A stretch of 56,373 nucleotides of DNA from Pseudomonas syringae (GTDB taxonomy: Bacteria; Pseudomonadota; Gammaproteobacteria; Pseudomonadales; Pseudomonadaceae): positions 1 through 56,373 of the forward strand of contig NZ_WKCB01000033.1 of NCBI RefSeq assembly GCF_021606685.1, read 5' to 3'. Both the position numbers and the translations under genes were made by a program. Under the pieces are notes generated by a model. It was not told the origin of the DNA and ran no database searches. It saw nothing but the letters and a program-made list of their open reading frames with translations. Shown here one piece after another: positions 39,466 through 46,349 of this stretch; the stretch's first letter is position 1, and each line of letters starts with the position of its first letter.

Positions 39466-39690
39466 CTATCCACCGCCACCCGGCGCCCACTCCTGATAGA
39501 CCTCGAACAATTCGACCCCTAACCGATCCTCCAACTGCACCAACTCACCCAAGGCAAGCAACTGGCCGTTAACCCGTACTTCCACGCAGTGAATAACTTG
39601 AGGCGCCAGTGGCAATACCTTCCCTGGCGCAAATGCGGCGAGCCGCCTGCGGCTGACCAATTGTTCCTGTAACAGAATTTCCAGATGCAT
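39466..39690 (-). CDS. SpaO/FliN-type SpoA domain, isolated C-terminal fragment
   Basis: Product of 74 residues made of a single SpoA domain, the C-terminal module of type III cytoplasmic-ring proteins (SctQ, SpaO, HrcQb, FliN). The motif VNGQLLALGELVQLEDRLGVEL (split as VNGQLLALGELV and QLEDRLGVEL, 40-61) is diagnostic. Full SctQ proteins have about 300 residues and two SpoA domains; only the last is here. SpaO is known to yield a short C-terminal product from an internal start, so this unit matches a natural product. It starts 15 bp after the secretin gene. The rest of the gene is missing from the window. Confidence 0.72.
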   Translation of the reverse strand: MHLEILLQEQLVSRRRLAAFAPGKVLPLAPQVIHCVEVRVNGQLLALGELVQLEDRLGVELFEVYQEWAPGGGG

Positions 39691-39705
39691 GGGGTAACGC
39701 CTTCT

Positions 39706-41196
39706 TCACGGAGAGATATCGCGCCCCGGCTGCACAAACGCACGGTGCACGCGCTCGTATTGCGTCGCCGTCAACGGTGGAGGCCCCAAGCCCCCTGCCA
39801 GCGCCTTGAACTCATTGCCCACAGCCCGCGCCTGAATGACAAACAGGCGCACCGGCGACGAACGCCCCGCCACCGTGCTGCGCCCCTGCTCCGCCACTTC
39901 CCGACGAAACGCACCCAGCCATAAACGCTTGCCCTGCGGCACACGAACCAGGCTATCAACGCCGACCTGCCCGACCCCGGGGTGTACCGCGCGTTGCCCC
40001 GCCTCGACCATCTGACGGCCGTCATCTACATCGAGGCGCATCTCGATCTGATTAGCCTCGGCAAAACGCGGTAATACGCTGACCTGCGTGCCATAACGCA
40101 CGGGTTTCCAGTCGGCCTCATCGCTTCCGGGGGCCGGCAGGTAGAAGGTGTGGTTATCCTGAAACACCGCCGGGACATTCTCTTGGGTGAGGATCACCGG
40201 CAACGTCACCACCCGCGCGCGCCGCCTGCGTTCCAGCGCCGCGATCTGCGCCATCAGACGGTTATCGTCCAGCGGTTCCATAATCCGAGTGGTCGATACT
40301 TCGGCGTCGCTGCCCCCCTCCAGCCCCAGTTTCTTGAGTTCGGCACTGTCCACATCCACCAGCCACAGGGAAACCTCGATCGGGCGCTTGGGCACGTCCA
40401 GTTCCGTAACCAGCTTCTGGATAAAGCTCACCTGCGCCGGTTTGCCCTTGATCAGCAGGCTGTTGGTGTCCGGGTAGGCGATCACGCCCAGGGTCTTGTC
40501 GGCCAGCAGGCCCTTCTGCTCGCTGGCCAGCAGGGTTTCGATCATCGACGCCATGCCCGGTACCCTGACCGGGCTGCCGTTGTGGCCATACTGGTGGTCC
40601 GCCACCTGGGTGTTGAGCACCTGCACCACCGCAAAAGCCTGTGCGCCGACGCGCAAGTCCGCCCGTTGCCGATCCATCAGTTGGGCCAGGCGCAGCACCT
40701 GGTCCACATAGTTCGGCGGGCCGGACACATAGAAGGTCCGCCCGCTGCTTTCGCGCAGCGGGTAGCGCGACTCATCAAGCCCCGAGCGACGCATGAGGGC
40801 ACGCAGCCTGTCGATGGAAATATGCCGCAAAGCAACCGCCGAGTTTTTGGCTTCATCGGCGTCGTAAACGTAGAGCACCTGACCATCGCTGTACCAGATC
40901 AAGTCGTGTTGCAGCGCCAGCGCCTCCAAGGTCTGTTGCGGCGCATCGAAATCAAGCAGGCCACTGAGGCGTTTGCGCGCCACCGCGCGACTCACGACGA
41001 TGTGCACGCCCAACGGCAGGGACAGCGCGGTGAACACCGTGTGCAGGCTTTCGTCCTGTGCCTGGTAGCTATCGGCCCAAGCCAGCGTGCCGCCCACCAT
41101 CAGCGCGGCAAACAGCAGCCAGCGACACCGCCGGAGGTGGAACAGGGTTGCGGAGAGTTCAGCGTACACCGTGGGTTTTCCTGGGTAGCCTGGCAT
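39706..41196 (-). CDS. invG: InvG-like type III secretion secretin with shortened C-terminus
   Basis: Outer-membrane ring protein of 496 residues. The signal peptide ends near 41 (MVGGTLAWA-DS), followed by N0/N1 domains that track Salmonella InvG closely (LIWYSDGQVLYVYDADEA, then RSGLDESRYPLR and FYVSGPPNYVDQV), an N3 domain (IAYPDTNSLLIKG) and the secretin core (VTLPVILTQENVPAVF, QIEMRLDVDDG, RVPQGKRLWLGAF). After LGAF about 17 residues are missing relative to InvG, exactly where secretins carry the VPxLGxIPxLGxLF signature. The frame otherwise continues (SSPVRLFVIQ). No other secretion genes lie upstream on this strand. Confidence 0.85.
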   Translation of the reverse strand: MPGYPGKPTVYAELSATLFHLRRCRWLLFAALMVGGTLAWADSYQAQDESLHTVFTALSLPLGVHIVVSRAVARKRLSGLLDFDAPQQTLEALALQHDLIWYSDGQVLYVYDADEAKNSAVALRHISIDRLRALMRRSGLDESRYPLRESSGRTFYVSGPPNYVDQVLRLAQLMDRQRADLRVGAQAFAVVQVLNTQVADHQYGHNGSPVRVPGMASMIETLLASEQKGLLADKTLGVIAYPDTNSLLIKGKPAQVSFIQKLVTELDVPKRPIEVSLWLVDVDSAELKKLGLEGGSDAEVSTTRIMEPLDDNRLMAQIAALERRRRARVVTLPVILTQENVPAVFQDNHTFYLPAPGSDEADWKPVRYGTQVSVLPRFAEANQIEMRLDVDDGRQMVEAGQRAVHPGVGQVGVDSLVRVPQGKRLWLGAFRREVAEQGRSTVAGRSSPVRLFVIQARAVGNEFKALAGGLGPPPLTATQYERVHRAFVQPGRDISP

Positions 41197-41274
41197 AAAG
41201 AAGCGGCCATACTGAAAGGCAGCTCGCTTTCAATCTTGATGGAAAGTTGACGGCCGGCCGCGCCTGTCGACCCG

Positions 41275-41290
41275 TGGCATGTGCCTTGCT
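41275..41290 (+). promoter_or_regulatory. Sigma-54 promoter of nasST
   Basis: TGGCATGTGCCTTGCT matches the -24/-12 consensus TGGCAC-N5-TTGCW, with GG (41276-41277) and GC (41288-41289) exactly 10 bp apart. The start is expected near 41301, giving a leader of about 118 nt before nasS. This points to RpoN-dependent, nitrogen-controlled expression. Confidence 0.85.
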
Positions 41291-41305
41291 ACGGACTCTG
41301 TATCA

Positions 41306-41350
41306 GAGCGCGCACCAACGGCGGAGCACGCTTACGGACAAAGGCGTCGT
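41306..41350 (+). promoter_or_regulatory. NasT-type two-hexaloop antiterminator in the nasST leader
   Basis: Hairpin P1 (41306-41333) has the loop AACGGC at 41317-41322 on a stem of about ten pairs with two mismatches. Hairpin P2 has the loop AAAGGC at 41340-41345 on a short GAC/GTC stem. Both loops have A at position 1 and G at position 4, the pattern recognised by ANTAR proteins. The loop starts are 23 nt apart, as in the nasA leader. P2 overlaps the left arm of the following terminator. Confidence 0.68.
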
Positions 41351-41398
41351 TACCTGCAATGGCTTACATCGCCAGGCGCAGGAACGACGCTTTTTTTT
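41344..41398 (+). terminator. Intrinsic terminator (attenuator) in the nasST leader
   Basis: A long stem GCGTCGTT(A)CCTGC (41344-41357) pairs with GCAGGAACGACGC (41378-41390), capped by TGGC/GCCA, and is followed by eight T (41391-41398). It lies only 20 bp before the nasS ATG, with no gene upstream on this strand, so it can only act as an attenuator of nasST. Confidence 0.88.
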
Positions 41399-41418
41399 GA
41401 AAGAAAAGGTAGGTCTTG

Positions 41419-42645
41419 ATGAACGATTCGGTTGGCAACAGCCCGATGAACGACCCGTTGGCGTGGGTCAACGGCAGTGATGCCCCGGAAAAAAGCAGCC
41501 TCGACCTGGGGTTCATGGCGTTAAGCGACTGCGCCTCGCTGGTGGTGGCCGCTACCCAGGGCTTCGCGCAACCCTACGGGCTGACCCTGAACCTCAAGCG
41601 CCAATCCTCCTGGGCCAACCTGCGTGACAAACTGGTCAGCGGCGAACTGGATGCCGCCCACAGCCTGTACGGGTTGATCTATGCCGTGCACCTGGGCATC
41701 GGCGGCGTGGCGCCCACCGACATGGCGGTGTTGATGGGGCTGAACCAGAACGGCCAGAGCATCAACCTGTCCCATGGTTTGCAGGCGCAAGGCGTGACCA
41801 CTCCTGAAGCACTCGACCGCCACGTGCACCAAAGCCGAACAAAACTGACCTTCGCCCAGACCTTTCCCACAGGCACCCACGCCATGTGGCTGTATTACTG
41901 GCTGGCAAGCCAGGGCATTCACCCGTTACAAGATGTCGACAGCGTGGTGGTGCCCCCACCGCAAATGGTCGCGCACCTGCAGGCCGGGCGCATCGACGGC
42001 TTTTGCGTCGGCGAACCCTGGTGCGCCAGCGCAGTAAAGCAACACCAGGGCTTTACCCTGGCGACTACTCAGGCGATCTGGCCGAACCACCCGGAAAAAG
42101 TGCTCGGCTGCACCCAGGCGTTTGTCGATGAATACCCCAACACCGCCCGCGTACTGGTGATGGCCGTGCTGGAGGCCAGCCGCTTTATCGAACAGAACAC
42201 CGAAAACCGCCGCTCCACTGCGCAATTGCTCAGCGGTCGTGACTACCTCGACGCCCCGCTCGACTGCATCGAACCGCGCTTGCTCGGCGCCTACGAGGAC
42301 GGCCTCGGCAACCAATGGCAAGACCCCCACGCCCTGCGGTTTTTTGCCGATGGCGCGGTGAACCTGCCTTACCTCTGTGATGGCATGTGGTTCATGACCC
42401 AGTTTCGGCGCTGGGGTCTGCTGCGCGAAGACCCCGATTACCTCGGTGTTGCCCGCCAAGTGCAACAGTTGGCGCTGTATCGCCAGGCGGCGGATGCCTT
42501 GGGGATCACCGATAAGGGCCAGGACATGCGCAGCAGCCAACTCATCGACGGCAAGGTCTGGGATGGCTCGGACCCCGCCGGTTATGCCCGCAGCTTCCGC
42601 CTGCATGCGATGGCCGACACTACCCATCGCCAAGCCACGCGCTGA
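41419..42645 (+). CDS. nasS: NasS, nitrate/nitrite sensor of the NasS-NasT pair
   Basis: Cytoplasmic nitrate-sensing protein of 408 residues related to the periplasmic nitrate-binding proteins NrtA/NasF but without a signal peptide. In the absence of nitrate it holds NasT inactive; ligand binding releases NasT. Motifs of the NrtA family are clear (LGFMALSDCASLVVAATQG, GELDAAHSLYGLIY, THAMWLYYWLA, FCVGEPW). The ATG at 41419 has AAGGTAGG upstream; a TTG one codon earlier is less likely. It ends 12 bp before nasT. Expression is predicted to be RpoN-dependent and attenuated. Confidence 0.93.
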   Translation: MNDSVGNSPMNDPLAWVNGSDAPEKSSLDLGFMALSDCASLVVAATQGFAQPYGLTLNLKRQSSWANLRDKLVSGELDAAHSLYGLIYAVHLGIGGVAPTDMAVLMGLNQNGQSINLSHGLQAQGVTTPEALDRHVHQSRTKLTFAQTFPTGTHAMWLYYWLASQGIHPLQDVDSVVVPPPQMVAHLQAGRIDGFCVGEPWCASAVKQHQGFTLATTQAIWPNHPEKVLGCTQAFVDEYPNTARVLVMAVLEASRFIEQNTENRRSTAQLLSGRDYLDAPLDCIEPRLLGAYEDGLGNQWQDPHALRFFADGAVNLPYLCDGMWFMTQFRRWGLLREDPDYLGVARQVQQLALYRQAADALGITDKGQDMRSSQLIDGKVWDGSDPAGYARSFRLHAMADTTHRQATR

Positions 42646-42657
42646 CAGGAGCCCACT

Positions 42658-43233
42658 ATGCTGCGAATCCTGTTGATCAACGACACACCGCGCAAGGTCG
42701 GACGCCTCAGGGCCGCGCTGATCGAGGCGGGTTTTGAGGTGATCGATGAGTCCGGCCTGACCATCGACCTGCCCGCGCGCGTCGAAACAGTGCGCCCGGA
42801 CGTGATCCTGATCGATACCGAGTCACCCGGCCGCGATGTGATGGAGCAAGTGGTGCTGGTCAGCCGCGACCAGCCCCGCCCGATCGTGATGTTTACCGAC
42901 GAACACGACCCGAATGTGATGCGCCAGGCGATCAAATCCGGCGTCAGCGCCTACATCGTCGAAGGCATCCAGGCCCAGCGCCTGCAGCCGATCCTCGACG
43001 TGGCCATGGCCCGCTTCGAAAGCGACCAGGCCTTGCGCGCCCAGCTTCAGGCCCGCGATCAACAGTTGGCCGAGCGCAAGCGCATCGAGCTGGCCAAGGG
43101 CATGCTGATGAAAATGAAGGACTGCAACGAGGAAGAGGCCTACACCCTGATGCGCCGCCAGGCCATGAGCCGCCAGCAGAAACTGATCCAGGTGGCGGAG
43201 CAGATTATCGCCATGAGTGAGTTGCTCGGCTGA
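42658..43233 (+). CDS. nasT: NasT, ANTAR-domain transcription antiterminator
   Basis: RNA-binding antiterminator of 191 residues. The N-terminal part (about 1-120) is a receiver-like domain (LLINDTPRKVGRLRAAL, PDVILIDTES). The C-terminal ANTAR domain (about 130-190) has RIELAKGMLMKMKDCNEEEA followed by YTLMRRQAMSRQQKLIQVAEQI. It would bind paired hexaloop hairpins in leader RNAs and prevent termination. Two such leaders are visible here, one before its own operon and one before nasA. The nasA promoter begins 3 bp after its stop. Confidence 0.95.
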   Translation: MLRILLINDTPRKVGRLRAALIEAGFEVIDESGLTIDLPARVETVRPDVILIDTESPGRDVMEQVVLVSRDQPRPIVMFTDEHDPNVMRQAIKSGVSAYIVEGIQAQRLQPILDVAMARFESDQALRAQLQARDQQLAERKRIELAKGMLMKMKDCNEEEAYTLMRRQAMSRQQKLIQVAEQIIAMSELLG

Positions 43234-43235
43234 TT

Positions 43236-43251
43236 TGGCTCAGCTCTTGCT
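43236..43251 (+). promoter_or_regulatory. Sigma-54 promoter of the nasA operon
   Basis: TGGCTCAGCTCTTGCT has GG (43237-43238) and GC (43249-43250) 10 bp apart and a TTGCT -12 element. The expected start, near 43262, is 4 nt before the first leader hairpin. Confidence 0.78.
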
Positions 43252-43265
43252 AAAGAATCATCACA

Positions 43266-43305
43266 GGTAGCCAACGGCGGTTGCCCCTCCACGACAAAGA
43301 CGTCG
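43266..43305 (+). promoter_or_regulatory. NasT-binding two-hexaloop antiterminator in the nasA leader
   Basis: P1 (43266-43285): stem GGTAGCC/GGTTGCC with loop AACGGC. P2 (43292-43305): stem CGAC/GTCG with loop AAAGAC. Both loops have A1 and G4, the ANTAR target rule, and the linker is 6 nt. The right arm of P2 is part of the left arm of the terminator that follows, so the structures exclude one another. Confidence 0.85.
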
Positions 43306-43348
43306 CACACCCGGTTTGCCCTCGCGAACCCGGTGGCGGCGTTTTTTT
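43301..43348 (+). terminator. Leader terminator (attenuator) before nasA
   Basis: CGTCGC, a bulged A, CACCCGGTTTG, loop CCCTCG, CGAACCCGGTG, GCGGCG, then seven T (43342-43348): about 16 paired bases with one mismatch. It stops transcripts unless NasT stabilises the overlapping P2 hairpin. Further GC-rich hairpins (43354-43371 and near 43381) precede the nasA start. Confidence 0.9.
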
Positions 43349-43442
43349 GTTTTGGCCCCCTGCGGGGGGCCGGTGGGGCGGCCCTGAAGGGCTGTTCCAT
43401 CACCAGGCCTTCTTACAAGACTCCCAACCGTTGAGGTGCGTG

Positions 43443-44654
43443 ATGAAATCAAGCTTCTGGAAATCCGGGCACACCCCGACCCTGTTTGCCGCGTTCCTGT
43501 ATTTCGACCTGAGCTTTATGGTCTGGTACCTGCTGGGCCCGCTGGCGGTACAGATTGCCGCCGACCTGCACCTGACTACCCAACAGCGTGGCCTGGTGGT
43601 AGCGACGCCGATCCTGGCGGGCGCGGTGCTGCGCTTTTTGATGGGCATGCTGGCCGACAAACTGTCGCCCAAGACCGCCGGGCTGATTGGCCAGGTGATT
43701 GTGATCGTGGCCTTGTTCGGCGCGTGGAAGCTGGGTATCCATAGCTATGAACAAGCCCTGCTGCTGGGCCTGTTCCTGGGCATGGCCGGCGCATCCTTTG
43801 CGGTGGCCCTGCCGCTGGCGTCGCAGTGGTACCCGGCTGAACACCAGGGCAAGGCCATGGGCATTGCCGGTGCCGGCAACTCGGGCACCGTGTTCGCAGC
43901 GTTGCTGGCGCCAGTACTGGCGGCGGCATTCGGCTGGAGCAACGTGTTCGGCTTTGCGCTGATTCCACTGGTGCTGACCCTGATCGTGTTTGCCTGGCTG
44001 GCCCGCAACGCCCCGGAGCGGCCAAAAGCCAAATCCATGGCCGACTACTTCAAGGCCCTGGGCGATCGTGACAGCTGGTGGTTCATGTTTTTCTACAGCG
44101 TGACCTTCGGTGGCTTTATCGGCCTGGCCAGCGCCTTGCCCGGCTACTTCAACGACCAATATGGCTTGAGCCCGGTGACTGCCGGCTACTACACCGCCGC
44201 CTGCGTATTCGGTGGCAGCCTCATGCGCCCACTGGGCGGCGCCCTCGCCGACCGCTTCGGGGGTATCCGAACTCTGCTCGGCATGTACACGGTGGCGGCA
44301 ATCTGCATCGCTGCGGTGGGTTTCAACTTGCCAAGCTCCTACGCGGCACTGGCACTGTTCGTCTGCACCATGCTTGGTCTGGGCGCAGGCAATGGCGCCG
44401 TCTTCCAACTGGTGCCCCAGCGGTTCCGTCGTGAAATCGGCGTGATGACCGGCCTGATCGGCATGGCCGGTGGTATCGGCGGTTTCGCCCTTGCAGCAGG
44501 CATGGGTGCCATCAAACAAAGCACCGGCAGCTATCAATTGGCCCTGTGGCTGTTCGCCAGCCTGGGCGTGCTGGCCTGGTTCGGCCTGCACGGCGTCAAG
44601 CGTCGCTGGAGAACCACCTGGGGTTCGGCTGCCGTGACCGCCGCACGCGTCTGA
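43443..44654 (+). CDS. nasA: NasA, nitrate transporter (MFS, NNP family)
   Basis: Inner-membrane nitrate/nitrite porter of 403 residues with 12 hydrophobic helices. NNP-family signatures are visible: GVSR-like RFLMGMLADKLSPKTAG after helix 2, MGIAGAGNSGTVFAALLAP in helix 5, and LGAGNGAVFQLVPQRF in helix 11. The start at 43443 (MKSSFWKSGHTPTLFAAF) is preferred; codons further upstream lie in the leader structures. Its TGA overlaps the ATG of the kinase gene (ATGA-type junction), so both are translated from one message. Confidence 0.94.
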   Translation: MKSSFWKSGHTPTLFAAFLYFDLSFMVWYLLGPLAVQIAADLHLTTQQRGLVVATPILAGAVLRFLMGMLADKLSPKTAGLIGQVIVIVALFGAWKLGIHSYEQALLLGLFLGMAGASFAVALPLASQWYPAEHQGKAMGIAGAGNSGTVFAALLAPVLAAAFGWSNVFGFALIPLVLTLIVFAWLARNAPERPKAKSMADYFKALGDRDSWWFMFFYSVTFGGFIGLASALPGYFNDQYGLSPVTAGYYTAACVFGGSLMRPLGGALADRFGGIRTLLGMYTVAAICIAAVGFNLPSSYAALALFVCTMLGLGAGNGAVFQLVPQRFRREIGVMTGLIGMAGGIGGFALAAGMGAIKQSTGSYQLALWLFASLGVLAWFGLHGVKRRWRTTWGSAAVTAARV

Positions 44655-46324
44655 TGAGCCTGCAACTGAGCGTCGCCCAGGCCAGCGCTATTGGCCCACG
44701 GGCAGAGAACCAGGATGCGCTGCGAGTGGTCACCCCCGTAGCGGAACTGGCGGCGAGCAAAGGCTACCTGTGCGCCATGGCCGACGGCGTGAGCCAATGC
44801 GCCGATGGCGGCCTGGCCGCGCGCTCGACCTTGCAGGCCTTGGCGCTGGACTACTACGCCACACCGCAAACCTGGGGCGTGGCCCAGGCCCTGGAGCGTT
44901 TGCTGCTGGCGCAAAATCGCTGGCTGCAGGCCAATGGCGGTGGCCAGCCCTTGCTCACAACGCTGAGCGCCTTGGTGTTTCGTGGCCAGCGGTTCACCCT
45001 CGCCCATGTCGGCGATTGCCGGGTGTATCGCTGGCTGGACGGCGAGTTGCAGCGCATCAGCGAGGATCACGTGTGGGAGCAGCCGGGCATGCAGCATGTG
45101 CTCAAGCGAGCGCTCGGACTGGATCAACACCTGGTGCTGGATTTTCTCGATGGCCAACTGCGCGAAGGTGAATGCTTCCTGCTGCTCACCGACGGTGTGT
45201 GGGCCACCTTGGGCGATCACAGCATCCGCTCGATACTGCGCGAGCAAGCGGACCTGAACCTCGCGGTAAACACACTGGTCAATGCCGCTCATCTGGCCGG
45301 CAGCCAGGACAATGCGAGCGCCCTGCTGGTGCGCGTCGACGAACTGGGTGAGGCCACCCTCGGCGATGCACTGGTGCAATTGCAGCAATGGCCACTGCCG
45401 CCACTGCTGAAAGCCGGACAACGTTTTGAAGGCTGGCAGATAGAAAGCGTGCTGGCGCACAGCCGACAGTCGTTGCTGTACCGCGTGCGCGATGCCCAGC
45501 AGCAACCCTGGCTGCTGAAAACCCTGCCCCTCAGCCGCGACGACGACAGCGACGCCGGCCAGGCGCTGTTGTCCGAGGAATGGTTTTTACGCCGCGTGGC
45601 GGGCCGCGCCTTTCCTGAAGTACATGCCGCCAGCGGGCGCCAGCATTTGTACTACGTGATGCGCGAATACCCAGGCAAAACCCTCGCTCAAGTGTTCGAG
45701 CAACACGGCCCTCTGCCCCTGGCGCAATGGCAGTCGGTGGCCGAGCGCTTGCTGCGTGCGGTTGGCATGTTGCATCGACGGCAGATCCTGCACCGCGACA
45801 TCAAGCCGGAAAACCTGCTGCTGGGTGACGATGCCGAATTGCGTGTACTGGATTTCGGCCTGGCGTACTGCCCAGGCCTCTCGGAGGACCGCGCTCACGT
45901 GCTGCCCGGTACACCGAGTTTTATCGCACCCGAGGCATTCAACGGCGAACGCCCTACAGCGCAACAGGATTTATACAGCGTCGGCGTCACCTTGTTTTAC
46001 CTGCTGACCGGGCATTACCCCTACGGTGAAATCGAAGCTTTCCAACGGCCCAGGTTCAACCAGCCCATCAGCGCCAGCCGCTATCGTCCCGACCTGCCGG
46101 ATTGGCTGCCGCTCAGCCTGGAGCGGGCCGTGGCGGCCCAGCCTGCGCAGCGCTTCGAAACTGCCGAGGAATGGTTGCTGGTGCTCGAGCAGGCTGATCG
46201 GCGAGAGCTGAGCATTCGCCCCAGGCCGTTGCTGGAGCGCGAGCCGTTGAAGGTCTGGCGAACCTTGGCGCTGCTCTCGATGCTGATCAATCTGATACTG
46301 CTTTATTCACTCTTTCACAGCTGA
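44654..46324 (+). CDS. Bifunctional PP2C-type phosphatase / Ser-Thr protein kinase
   Basis: Fusion protein of 556 residues. The N-terminal PP2C phosphatase (about 1-230) has RAENQDAL, MADGVSQCADGG, HVGDCRVYRW, LLLTDGVWA and QDNASALL with all metal-binding aspartates. The C-terminal kinase (about 250-520) has the HRDIKPENLLL catalytic loop, DFG in VLDFGLAY and APEAF; the glycine loop is weak. A single membrane helix at about 534-553 anchors it. It is coupled to nasA, and an orthologue (PA1782) lies in the P. aeruginosa nitrate assimilation cluster. Its targets are unknown; control of NasA or of the reductases is inferred. Confidence 0.9.
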   Translation: MSLQLSVAQASAIGPRAENQDALRVVTPVAELAASKGYLCAMADGVSQCADGGLAARSTLQALALDYYATPQTWGVAQALERLLLAQNRWLQANGGGQPLLTTLSALVFRGQRFTLAHVGDCRVYRWLDGELQRISEDHVWEQPGMQHVLKRALGLDQHLVLDFLDGQLREGECFLLLTDGVWATLGDHSIRSILREQADLNLAVNTLVNAAHLAGSQDNASALLVRVDELGEATLGDALVQLQQWPLPPLLKAGQRFEGWQIESVLAHSRQSLLYRVRDAQQQPWLLKTLPLSRDDDSDAGQALLSEEWFLRRVAGRAFPEVHAASGRQHLYYVMREYPGKTLAQVFEQHGPLPLAQWQSVAERLLRAVGMLHRRQILHRDIKPENLLLGDDAELRVLDFGLAYCPGLSEDRAHVLPGTPSFIAPEAFNGERPTAQQDLYSVGVTLFYLLTGHYPYGEIEAFQRPRFNQPISASRYRPDLPDWLPLSLERAVAAQPAQRFETAEEWLLVLEQADRRELSIRPRPLLEREPLKVWRTLALLSMLINLILLYSLFHS

Positions 46325-46349
46325 CCTGTCTCAATACGAGGGAACACCC

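Noticed and set aside
39294..39479. Minus-strand frame of 61 codons with one hydrophobic segment between the SpaO-like and HilA-like genes
   Set aside because: It overlaps both neighbours, crosses a perfect hairpin and has no SctR/S/T similarity that I can see. I could not find a convincing ribosome site, so I left it out, though its overlap with both flanking genes is curious.
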